Origin: Bacillota bacterium
Lineage (GTDB): Bacteria > Bacillota > Clostridia > Peptostreptococcales > Anaerovoracaceae
Length of the DNA: 31,655 nucleotides
Assembly (NCBI GenBank): GCA_019420305.1
Contig: JAHZHL010000026.1
Location: forward strand, 1 to 31,655
Direction of reading: 5' to 3'
Shown here: piece by piece, positions 1-7,238 of the stretch
How positions within the stretch are numbered: position 1 is the first letter of the stretch
Layout: each line of letters opens with the position of its first letter
The notes under the pieces: generated by a model
What the model was told of the DNA's origin: nothing
The model's database searches: none
Seen by the model: only the letters and a program-made list of their open reading frames with translations
Position numbers and translations under genes: made by a program

Positions 1-41
1 GAGCCTTCGTTGAATGAGTAAACAAACTTTTTCTTTTCCAC
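1..41 (-). CDS. ppdK: Pyruvate, phosphate dikinase, N-terminal fragment (cut by window edge)
   Basis: Only the first 13 codons lie in the window. A GTG at 39-41 on the minus strand opens a frame reading MEKKKFVYSFNEG. From memory this matches the start of pyruvate, phosphate dikinase, whose family begins with a short basic stretch, then a K-x-V-Y-x-F-x-E-G segment leading into the ATP-grasp domain. An AAAGGAG lies 8 nt before the GTG, which is ideal spacing. The ATG at 46-48, in another frame, sits only 1 nt from the same AAGGAG and is the poorer start. The enzyme would interconvert pyruvate and phosphoenolpyruvate in the cytosol. The gene diverges from the LysR regulator, a usual arrangement for a LysR target. 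Thirteen residues are thin evidence, so the identification is probable but not secure. Confidence 0.5.
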   Translation of the reverse strand, partial: MEKKKFVYSFNEG

Positions 42-103
42 TTTTCATTCTCCTTTAAATTTGAATTATTCATAATATTCCATATATCCCCAATATTTTG
101 CAA

Positions 104-132
104 TTGACTTTCCACACTAAATATGCTTCAAT
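104..132 (+). promoter_or_regulatory. Candidate promoter of the LysR gene
   Basis: TTGACT (104-109) and TTCAAT (127-132) are separated by exactly 17 bp. The second box is preceded by TGC, giving an extended -10. The 49-175 interval also carries two AATATT boxes about 12 bp apart (near 77-100), which could serve as an operator between the divergent genes. Confidence 0.4.
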
Positions 133-175
133 GATTTATATGGAAGAGGCATCCTTTTTCTATTGGAGGAACATT

Positions 176-1054
176 ATGGACATTAAATCTTTGCAATATT
201 TCATTGCCGTTGTAGAATCAACCAGTATCACAAAAGCAGCAAAGGCGCTGCATATTTCGCAGCCGCCTCTCAGCCACCAGCTGAAACTGCTCGAATCTGA
301 ACTCGGCACAAAATTGTTTGAACGAGGTCCCCGCTGCATTACTCTGACCAGTGCGGGCGAAACACTCTATCATAGAGCCAAAAATATCATTGATTTCACA
401 GAGGAAACTTGCCGGGAAATCCAGAATATCGGAGCAGGGAACAGCGGGCACATCCGAATTGGTCTGATTTCTTCCTTCAGCCCGAATCTATTATCCGAAC
501 TTCTGAATCGGTTCTGCACAGAATATCCAGATGTCCAGTTCGACATCTATGAACGCAATACATATGATCTTCTGGATTCCCTGGAAAGCAATCTGATTGA
601 GTTGGCTTTCGTCCGCACGCCTTTTAACGGAAATTCCTACAGCCGTATTCCTTTATTACGGGAACCTCTTGTCGCATTCGGACATGTCAGCTTTTTCAAA
701 GAAGTTTCGACCTCTGCATTAAATCCCGATTTTTTTAATAACAAGCCCCTCATCATATACAGACGTTGGAAATATATCCTCGACGATTATTTTAAACAGG
801 AAGGACTTTCTCCGTTCTACAGCTGTATTAACGATGATGCCAAATCCTCCCTGCTTCTCGCTCTGTCTGGCAAGGGTATCGCGATTGTTCCTATGGATAT
901 CGCGCATATGATCCAGCTGGATACCATGCGGTCCGTCCAAATCAATGCGCCTCATCTGGTAACAGAAGTGTGCGCGCTTTGGAATCCGGAACGTTATATA
1001 CCTCCCGCTACAGAAAATTTTCTCCAGTTGCTTCAAACCTTTAAGCTGTCCTGA
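176..1054 (+). CDS. LysR-family transcriptional regulator
   Basis: This 292-residue protein is a typical full-length LysR regulator. The N-terminal winged helix-turn-helix covers about residues 1-60, with the family pattern ITKAAKALHISQPPLSHQ followed by LLESELGTKLFER. The rest is the two-lobed effector-binding domain, with GNSGHIRIGLISS at its start. I chose the ATG at 176 because GGAGG lies 6 nt upstream and the family normally begins with M-D-I-x-x-L-x-Y-F; the frame extends upstream only as non-homologous residues. It diverges from the probable ppdK and converges on the malic enzyme/permease genes. It probably senses a carboxylate and controls one or both units, but the effector cannot be read from the sequence. 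Confidence 0.93.
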   Translation: MDIKSLQYFIAVVESTSITKAAKALHISQPPLSHQLKLLESELGTKLFERGPRCITLTSAGETLYHRAKNIIDFTEETCREIQNIGAGNSGHIRIGLISSFSPNLLSELLNRFCTEYPDVQFDIYERNTYDLLDSLESNLIELAFVRTPFNGNSYSRIPLLREPLVAFGHVSFFKEVSTSALNPDFFNNKPLIIYRRWKYILDDYFKQEGLSPFYSCINDDAKSSLLLALSGKGIAIVPMDIAHMIQLDTMRSVQINAPHLVTEVCALWNPERYIPPATENFLQLLQTFKLS

Positions 1055-1082
1055 TTCTACCGGGACAGCATTTATTTTTTAT
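1045..1082 (+). terminator. Rho-independent terminator of the LysR gene
   Basis: GCTGTCC (1045-1051) pairs with GGACAGC (1063-1069), followed by a T-rich tail to 1082. The LysR stop codon lies inside the stem, and the facing minus-strand gene ends at 1072, within the tail. Confidence 0.8.
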
Positions 1083-1239
1083 GATCCTTCACATTCTTTT
1101 TAGGAACAAGGATAAAACCGGCATTCAATACCAACAACGCGATTCCCGCGGAGGAAAGCGCTGTGTTTCCCAGATTTCCTCCCGCCATAAGAATTGGAAA
1201 AGATAGCATAATCAGGGCTGCGCTAAGTTCTTTTTTCAT
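1072..1239 (-). CDS. 55-residue membrane microprotein downstream of the permease
   Basis: The protein starts MKKELSAALIMLSFPILMAG and ends in a basic tail (KKNVKDHKK). Two hydrophobic stretches, about residues 6-20 and 28-46, are separated by a short polar turn, so it probably spans the membrane twice with a cytoplasmic C-terminus. The ATG at 1239 has AGGAGG 9 nt upstream; the longer in-frame start at 1278 would overlap the permease gene and has no good site. It begins 26 nt after the LctP-like gene ends, on the same strand, so co-transcription is likely. I do not recognise the family. A small accessory subunit or stabiliser of the permease is an inference from position alone. Confidence 0.65.
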   Translation of the reverse strand: MKKELSAALIMLSFPILMAGGNLGNTALSSAGIALLVLNAGFILVPKKNVKDHKK

Positions 1240-1265
1240 AGTTTCATTCCTCCTGTACGTTCCAT

Positions 1266-2771
1266 CTATATTATCCATAAATTCACAAGGCCTAAAATCA
1301 TCGCGGTCGTAAGAATCGGGACTAGCGTTTTTTTATAAATCCGGCTTTCTTCCCCTTGAATCTGCGCTGCCGTAGAGCCGAGTGAAACTGTCGTCGGTCC
1401 GATGGCACAGCCTACAGAGGCCCCAATCGATTGTACCGCGCACATAATTGCCACAGTCATCCCCAGCGAGTTCGCTGCGGTCTCCTGAAGAGAACCGAAG
1501 ATAACATTAGAATTGGTATTGCTTCCCGTCACGAATGCCCCTAAAAGACCAATAAAAGGCGCTGCCAGCGGATATAACTCTTTTGTTACAGACACTAGAA
1601 AATCTGCGATTTCCCCAATCATACCGGAGTCCATCATAATAACCGCCATATTCAACAGAAATACCAATGTAATGGTAGTAGGAATACATTTTTTAACAGT
1701 CTTTGCAACAATCACCTTCACCTTCTCACCGTTCAGGGCTTTCTTTTTATAAAAAAGGATCATGCTGAGAAAAGATGCAATCATGATAACAGAAAACGGA
1801 TACTTCAAAAGATTAAAAGTTACATAATCCGTTTCTGCTGCCACCACATGCCCCAGTCCGGTTCGATATCCCGGGAAGTCCAGATTCAAAGAGATTGCCG
1901 GATCAAGCAGATAAAACGCAATCGACAGCACTACAATCAGAAGATAAGGCATCACGGCCTGCAACAGATTGAGATTGCCTTTATACAAACCCTTTTTTTC
2001 ATCCCGTGGCTGTTTTATTTTGTTAAGTACAAAGCATACCACAAGTCCGGCAAAGCCTGTCAGAAGCCCAATCACCGAGAACATTTCAAGCTTTGCCAGT
2101 ATATATAGCATTCCCCCCATGAACACAGACAGAATCAGAACATACGGAAACCCTTTTGCCAGTTGTTTTCCTCCGCCGTAAATATAGCAGACAGTCAGCC
2201 CCGTGCATAAAAGTCCGCAACTCCCGAATATCGCCATATATAGCACAATCTGAGCCAGCGGAGCATTCGTAACCATATTAATCGCGTAAATTGATGAACC
2301 CATCGATCCAAAACTAATGGACCAGGAATGTCCTACCAGAACAGAGGCTACCGAGATCACCGGATCAAACCCCAACGCGATCAGGATCGGCGTAACCACG
2401 ATTACCGGTACGCCGAATCCCGCAATTCCCTGCAAAAACGCCGAAAAAATCCAGCTCAGCAAAAGGAACTGCAAGAATCGATCTGTGAAAATACGCTCCA
2501 AATTTTTGTTAATTACATGCAGGGCCTGCACCTCATATACCAGATTATAAAGAAACATCGCTCCCCATATAATTAAAATAACAAACAGCGCCAGACCAAA
2601 TCCTTTTGCCATGGAAATGGCAAGGCCGATTGTACCGCTTTGATATTTAATGAAAAAAATCACGGTAGCAATCAAAAATGATATAGCGCTCGCCTTCATT
2701 GCAGAGAGTTTAAATACCAGAAGACAACACAGAAGGCATAAAATCGGCAGAACAGATAAAATAATTGACAT
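1266..2771 (-). CDS. LctP/LldP-family carboxylate (lactate-type) permease
   Basis: This 501-residue, very hydrophobic protein has about 12 or more membrane segments. Two blocks mark the L-lactate permease family: AFLQGIAGFGVPVIVVTP near residues 111-128, and a C-terminal VTGSNTNSNVIFGSLQ followed by an SIGASVGCAIGPTTVS segment. It is slightly shorter than E. coli LldP (about 550). LctP proteins take up lactate or glycolate with protons. The adjacent malic enzyme raises the possibility that malate is a substrate here. GGGAG lies 4 nt before the ATG. It follows the malic enzyme gene by 127 nt on the same strand and precedes the 55-residue microprotein. Family assignment is firm; the substrate is not. 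Confidence 0.9.
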   Translation of the reverse strand: MSIILSVLPILCLLCCLLVFKLSAMKASAISFLIATVIFFIKYQSGTIGLAISMAKGFGLALFVILIIWGAMFLYNLVYEVQALHVINKNLERIFTDRFLQFLLLSWIFSAFLQGIAGFGVPVIVVTPILIALGFDPVISVASVLVGHSWSISFGSMGSSIYAINMVTNAPLAQIVLYMAIFGSCGLLCTGLTVCYIYGGGKQLAKGFPYVLILSVFMGGMLYILAKLEMFSVIGLLTGFAGLVVCFVLNKIKQPRDEKKGLYKGNLNLLQAVMPYLLIVVLSIAFYLLDPAISLNLDFPGYRTGLGHVVAAETDYVTFNLLKYPFSVIMIASFLSMILFYKKKALNGEKVKVIVAKTVKKCIPTTITLVFLLNMAVIMMDSGMIGEIADFLVSVTKELYPLAAPFIGLLGAFVTGSNTNSNVIFGSLQETAANSLGMTVAIMCAVQSIGASVGCAIGPTTVSLGSTAAQIQGEESRIYKKTLVPILTTAMILGLVNLWII

Positions 2772-2803
2772 GCTACTCCCTCTTTTCTAAAGATTTAAAA
2801 GTT

Positions 2804-2815
2804 AAGAAGCTTCTT
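2804..2815. promoter_or_regulatory. 12-bp perfect palindrome upstream of the permease gene
   Basis: AAGAAGCTTCTT is a perfect inverted repeat in the 127-nt gap between the malic enzyme stop and the permease start, 33 nt upstream of the permease ATG. A second, imperfect TTTCTTCGAAAGAAA element lies nearby at about 2838-2852. Either could be an operator or a weak mRNA hairpin. Confidence 0.3.
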
Positions 2816-2898
2816 GCTATTAAAATCGTAGCATGCCTTTCTTCGAAAGAAAAATACGAAAATACTATGCGTTTCATATTGAAAAAGTATGGCTGTAC

Positions 2899-4059
2899 TT
2901 AACGTTCCTTTTTCCACGACTTCGAAACAGCATCAGCAACTCGCTGAGAAATTCCCGGCGAAAAAACATCGGGAATGATCCGGTTCCCCCTTTTCTCATC
3001 TTCTGATACTGCTGCCGCCAAGGCTCTGGCAGCCCCCATTTTCATAGATTCTGTAATCCGATCCGCGCGTGCCTCCAATGCTCCTTTAAAAATGCCGGGA
3101 AAGGCAAGAACATTGTTAATCTGATTCGGATAATCAGATCGCCCGGTTCCAATGATTCTGGCTCCCGCATCTATCGCTTTTTCGGGAAAAATTTCCGGTT
3201 CGGGATTTGCCATAAGAAAAAGAATCGGGTCATCTGCCATACTCCGGATCATATCCGCAGTTAAAACTCCTGGCGCCGAAACTCCTACAAATACATCCGC
3301 ATCTCTTAGAACATCTCCCAAACTTCCGGTTTTCTTTTCTTTATTAGTAACAGCCGCAAGTTCCCGCATCGCCACCGGCAATGCTGTCATTCCGCTTGAA
3401 ATCGCTCCCATTCTGTCACAGACAATTATATCCGTTACACCTGCCGCCAGCAGCATCCGCGCGATTGCGGTTCCTGCCGCGCCGGCACCGTTGATTACGA
3501 CCTTAAGACGCTCCATTCTCTTCCCCGCTATTTCCGCAGCATTAAACAATGCCGCAGTTACAACAACCGCGGTACCATGTTGATCATCATGAAAAACCGG
3601 AATATCCAATTCTTCCTGAAGTTGTCGTTCGATATGAAAACATCTGGGCGCCGCAATATCTTCCAGATTGATTCCTCCAAAGGCCGGAGCGATTGCTTTC
3701 ACGATATGCACAATTTCCCTGTCGTCCTGTGTCTGCAAACAAATCGGAACCGCATCTATACCGGCAAAAGTTTTGAACAGCAGAGCCTTCCCCTCCATAA
3801 CAGGAAGCGCCGCTTTCGCTCCGATATTCCCCAGCCCCAGAACTGCGGAACCATCTGTGATAACTGCCACCGTATTCCGCTTATTCGTATAGCGGTACAC
3901 CTCTTCCGGATTTTCCTGGATCTTCCTGCACGGAGCCGCCACGCCCGGTGTATAGGCAAGGGACAGATCCGCTTTGTTTCTAAGGCTTACTTTCCCTGTG
4001 ATTTCAATTTTCCCCCGAAATGTTTCATGAAGCTTCAATGCTCTCTCATCGTAATTCAT
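2899..4059 (-). CDS. NAD-type malic enzyme (oxaloacetate-decarboxylating)
   Basis: This 386-residue protein is a complete short-form malic enzyme, which converts malate to pyruvate, CO2 and NAD(P)H. The catalytic tyrosine lies in SLAYTPGVAAPC (Tyr36) and the catalytic lysine in MEGKALLFK (Lys91). The metal ligands are Glu133 and Asp134 (NLEDIAAP) and Asp159 (FHDDQHGTAV). The nucleotide-binding loop is VINGAGAAG (about 188-196). I chose the ATG at 4059 because AAGGAG lies 9 nt upstream; the frame-open ATG at 4083 has no such site and would put the ribosome site inside the gene. It is upstream of, and probably co-transcribed with, the LctP-family permease, and lies close to ppdK, which would turn its product pyruvate into PEP. 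Confidence 0.95.
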   Translation of the reverse strand: MNYDERALKLHETFRGKIEITGKVSLRNKADLSLAYTPGVAAPCRKIQENPEEVYRYTNKRNTVAVITDGSAVLGLGNIGAKAALPVMEGKALLFKTFAGIDAVPICLQTQDDREIVHIVKAIAPAFGGINLEDIAAPRCFHIERQLQEELDIPVFHDDQHGTAVVVTAALFNAAEIAGKRMERLKVVINGAGAAGTAIARMLLAAGVTDIIVCDRMGAISSGMTALPVAMRELAAVTNKEKKTGSLGDVLRDADVFVGVSAPGVLTADMIRSMADDPILFLMANPEPEIFPEKAIDAGARIIGTGRSDYPNQINNVLAFPGIFKGALEARADRITESMKMGAARALAAAVSEDEKRGNRIIPDVFSPGISQRVADAVSKSWKKER

Positions 4060-4203
4060 TTTTCCGTTCTCCTTTGCAGTCATTTAAATTCCAGCCCATT
4101 ATATCCCATCGCCCGATCCTGCTTCAATACTTGCCGGGCATACCTTTTTTATATGAAAAGCATACCTTATTCGTATTTGTGCGATTGATTTCCTCGTGCT
4201 AAT

Positions 4204-4224
4204 CTGAATATACAAAAAATTCAG
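4204..4224. promoter_or_regulatory. Inverted repeat between malic enzyme and M28 peptidase genes
   Basis: CTGAAT (4204-4209) and ATTCAG (4219-4224) form an inverted repeat with a 9-nt A-rich spacer. It is followed at about 4231-4246 by a tandem ATTCTAA repeat. It lies between two divergent genes and could be an operator for either. I found no convincing -35/-10 pair here. Confidence 0.25.
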
Positions 4225-4279
4225 GATTAATTCTAAAAATTCTAAGTTATGTATCAGGCAACAGCCGGAAAGGGACAAA

Positions 4280-6265
4280 ATGATCAAAGAAATCATAAAA
4301 AAAGAAAGCGTCGAATACATCCATAATCTTACAAAAGAACTGAGCCTTATGGGAAATGACGGGGGAGAATACGGATTTCGCGTTTCGGGCAGCAGCGGTG
4401 AATGGAATGTTGCGAGAAGAATTGAGAAAGAAATGAAGGCAATCGGACTCCAGAACGTCGCCATTGAACCGTTCCCTGTCCATTCCTGGGAATTCACATC
4501 CGGGAAACTGAGTGTCAACGGAATTGACATGCCGATGTCCTCTTACTGTGGGACGAAAGGGACTCCTGATGGGGGAATCGCAGGAGAAATTATTGATGTG
4601 GGACGCGGAACCGCGCAGGATTACGAAGGTCTGGATGTTACAGATAAAATTGTGCTCTGCACATTTGATATTCTGGAAGATTTCTGGATGAGTCTGCCCG
4701 TATATCAGGCAGAAATCCGCGGCGCTAAAGGTTGTATTATCTCCTATTGCGGCGATTTTTACGGAACAAAAGAAGAGGCGATAAACAGCTTTGACTCTCA
4801 GTCCAGATATCTCCTTCCAGTCGGGAACATATCCCGCAAGAACGCATCCATCTTACGCGACTTATTGAAAAACGGATCTGTACACGCTGTTATGCAACTG
4901 GACATTACCGTAGATTTCAACGGTTCAAGTTCTAATGTGATCGGCTATATTCCCGGGAAAAATAACGATCGCATGATTCTTCTGGGTGGCCATATGGACG
5001 GATACTTCCATTCTTATCAGGACGATCTTCTCGGTGTAGGAATCATTCTCGGCATTGCGAAAGCCATGATTGAAAGCGGCTACCAGCCAAAGCATACGCT
5101 GGCTTTTATCGCTCACGGCTCCGAAGAATACGGGGTGACCGAATCCCGTTATGACTGGTGTATCGGCTCCTGGAACAGCATCAACCGGATTCATCCCAAC
5201 TGGTTCGGAAAGATGACGGCATTTTTCAATATTGATGCAATACGTCCGGGAACACCGGTTTACAACATCGCCAGCACTCCGGAATATCATGGATTCTTTA
5301 AAGAATTCATGAAACAGATGAAGGTTCCCGAAACCTCCTGGCCTGGCGGCGCCGATTTGCTCGGACTGAACGGTCCCTGGTCCGATGATTATAACTACGC
5401 GATCAAAGGAATCCCCGGCATTATCTGCGGAAGAGGTCCCGCAGAATGGAGTTATCAGAACTATCATACCCAGTTTGACAATTATAAGATTTATGAGGAA
5501 GAAAAAGAAATCATCTCCTATGTCACCGCCCATTACACAGAAATGGTCTATGCCTTTGATCATTTTGTACTTCCGCCGTTCCACTATCGTTATGGACTCG
5601 AAGGAATCGCAAAAGGACTTGAAGGTCTAAGTGAAGAATTTCTGCAGATACCTGTATTTCAGTTAAAAGAAGCGGCACGATCGATCTCTGAAACGTCGGA
5701 AAAACTATTTAAAGAACTGACCAGATTAAACAAAACTTATTCCGACGGCGAAGTGCCTCTTTCTCTTCTCCCCGATATTGCGGAAGAACGAAAAAAGCTT
5801 ATGGAAATTTATCGCCTGATTCAGGGAGATCTGAAAAAGCTGTCTCCTTGGGATGATGTGGTATTCGCGCACGAATCAGTCATTTCCAATATCACTGCCA
5901 TCAAAAAAGCGCTGGCCGCGCGAAAGGACGATCCATCAGCAGACATGACTGAAATTTTATGGGAACTGGATCTTTTTAAAGTTGCCTGCCAGTTTGACAA
6001 AGACGTATACGACTGGCTTATGGACTGCCAAGATTACACAAGATCCGATCTGTTTTGGGGTACCGGGAAACTTCACAGATTCGCGCAACTGACTCCGCTG
6101 CTTGACAGTATCCGTGAAAATGACCCGAAAAAGACAGTAAAAGAATTAAAAAATCTGCTGGATTTCGAATATCAGCTGCTGCGGGATATCCTGAAACAGG
6201 AAACGGAGCTCCTCCTTCGCATCAATGACGCGATTTCATCCGTTCGAATCCGCAGGTTTTTCTAA
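4280..6265 (+). CDS. M28-family metallopeptidase with PA-type insert and helical C-terminal domain
   Basis: This 661-residue protein has no signal peptide or membrane segment, so it is probably cytosolic. Residues about 70-215 resemble a protease-associated insert. The M28 zinc ligands are visible: His238 (LLGGHMDGY), Asp248/Asp249 (SYQDDLLGVG), Glu282/Glu283 (GSEEYG), Asp319 (FNIDA) and His396 (NYHTQFD). This implies an aminopeptidase or dipeptidase acting on short peptides. Residues about 440-661 are predicted to be largely helical, rich in Lys and Glu, and unlike the standard M28 core; their role is unknown. The ATG at 4280 follows an AAGGG site. The gene stands alone, divergent from malic enzyme and closed by two hairpins downstream. 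Confidence 0.85.
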   Translation: MIKEIIKKESVEYIHNLTKELSLMGNDGGEYGFRVSGSSGEWNVARRIEKEMKAIGLQNVAIEPFPVHSWEFTSGKLSVNGIDMPMSSYCGTKGTPDGGIAGEIIDVGRGTAQDYEGLDVTDKIVLCTFDILEDFWMSLPVYQAEIRGAKGCIISYCGDFYGTKEEAINSFDSQSRYLLPVGNISRKNASILRDLLKNGSVHAVMQLDITVDFNGSSSNVIGYIPGKNNDRMILLGGHMDGYFHSYQDDLLGVGIILGIAKAMIESGYQPKHTLAFIAHGSEEYGVTESRYDWCIGSWNSINRIHPNWFGKMTAFFNIDAIRPGTPVYNIASTPEYHGFFKEFMKQMKVPETSWPGGADLLGLNGPWSDDYNYAIKGIPGIICGRGPAEWSYQNYHTQFDNYKIYEEEKEIISYVTAHYTEMVYAFDHFVLPPFHYRYGLEGIAKGLEGLSEEFLQIPVFQLKEAARSISETSEKLFKELTRLNKTYSDGEVPLSLLPDIAEERKKLMEIYRLIQGDLKKLSPWDDVVFAHESVISNITAIKKALAARKDDPSADMTEILWELDLFKVACQFDKDVYDWLMDCQDYTRSDLFWGTGKLHRFAQLTPLLDSIRENDPKKTVKELKNLLDFEYQLLRDILKQETELLLRINDAISSVRIRRFF

Positions 6266-6269
6266 GCAA

Positions 6270-6337
6270 AGAGGAACCTTCCGGCTCCTCTCGAGGTAAA
6301 ACAACGGGGTCTGCCTTTCAGCGGCCCCGCCTTTTTT
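6270..6337 (+). terminator. Tandem hairpins ending the M28 peptidase gene
   Basis: The first hairpin (6270-6291, AGAGGA paired with TCCTCT) lacks a U tract. The second (CGGGG at 6305-6309 with CCCCG at 6325-6329) is followed by six Ts at 6332-6337 and is a good terminator. The stop codon of the minus-strand fragment at 6318 is inside the second hairpin. Confidence 0.75.
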
Positions 6338-6527
6338 CTGCCAGCGTTCCGATGATAAATACCAGACCAAAAGCAACACATGCACCTGCCCAGATATTCA
6401 GATCCGTATAGCTTCCCGCATTTACGAATGCCAAAACACCGCCCAGGAAATAAAACCCTCCGGCAGTAAAGGCGCCTCCGCCGCTGCTGTTTCTCGTAAC
6501 CACTCCAAGGATTCCCGCCACCAGCAT
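6318..6527 (-). pseudogene. Truncated small membrane protein fragment
   Basis: The 69-residue frame reads MLVAGILGVV, then a Gly-rich linker, then two hydrophobic segments (about residues 25-40 and 45-60), ending in AEKRRGR. It looks like the C-terminal two thirds of a three-helix membrane protein whose first helix is missing. The frame is closed by a TGA 13 codons upstream of the ATG, and the start region of the plus-strand amidase begins within 100 bp. An AGGA 6 nt before the ATG could still allow translation of a short form. I do not know the function. Remnant is the more likely reading. Confidence 0.4.
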
Positions 6528-6625
6528 ACAGAATCCTGAAAACAGACGGGAATCGTCCAGCCATCATGCACCGCACACTTTTCAGTTTTCCCGCATAGGC
6601 TGAAAGAAAAAAGGAGGCATTCCCC

Positions 6626-7198
6626 ATGCCCAGCGTTTATCTCAGTCCTTCCGTACAGGATTACCATTCGTATACATCCGGTCTGGGAACCGAAGAATAC
6701 CACATGAATCTCATCGCGGACTCCATGGTTCCCTGGCTGCAGAAATGCGGGATTTCCTTTATCCGCAACAATCCCTTCGATACTCTTCCCGAAATGATCT
6801 CCCGCTCAAACAGAAACTCTCCGGATTTCCACCTGGCCCTCCATTCCAATATAGCTCCCGGGAATCTGTCCGGCCTCATCCAGGGTCCGGATATTTACTA
6901 CCTCGCAGGCAGCCGTCCCGGAAAAAAAGCCGCGGATATTTTTGCGGAAAATCTGAAAAAAATTTATCCGGTTCCCGCCCTTGTAGCCGTTATACCAAAC
7001 GACTCTCTTTCCGAACTAAAAAAAACAAAAGCTCCCGCTGTCCTTGCGGAACTGGCTTATCATGATAATGAGGAAGACGCCCGCTGGCTGATCGAAAACA
7101 GGGAAAAAATCGCGTACGCTCTGGCGCTCTCGCTGTCGGAGTATTTAAAATTACCGTCGCCCGGGACTGGTCTCTCCGTGAAAGATATGATACACTGA
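6626..7198 (+). CDS. N-acetylmuramoyl-L-alanine amidase, Amidase_3 type
   Basis: This 190-residue protein is a single-domain zinc amidase that cleaves the bond between MurNAc and the stem peptide. It opens with SPSVQDYHSY, the form of the first metal site typical of clostridial CwlC/CwlV-like enzymes (His14 probable). It then has EEYHMNLIAD (Glu23/Glu24), LALHSN (His73) and the catalytic VLAELAYHDNEEDA (Glu142). There is no signal peptide or cell-wall binding repeat, as in mother-cell lytic amidases released at the end of sporulation; that role is only a guess. AAGGAGG lies upstream of the ATG with an 8-nt gap. The methyltransferase gene follows 40 nt later on the same strand. Confidence 0.85.
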   Translation: MPSVYLSPSVQDYHSYTSGLGTEEYHMNLIADSMVPWLQKCGISFIRNNPFDTLPEMISRSNRNSPDFHLALHSNIAPGNLSGLIQGPDIYYLAGSRPGKKAADIFAENLKKIYPVPALVAVIPNDSLSELKKTKAPAVLAELAYHDNEEDARWLIENREKIAYALALSLSEYLKLPSPGTGLSVKDMIH

Positions 7199-7238
7199 TA
7201 GCAGTTTAATTACACACTTGATAAAAGGAAGCAAACAT

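Noticed and set aside
46..48. ATG start for the left-edge minus gene
   Set aside because: It is 1 nt from AAGGAG, too close, and its frame reads MKSGKEKVCLLIQRR, which fits no family I know; the GTG at 39-41 has ideal spacing and a PPDK-like start.
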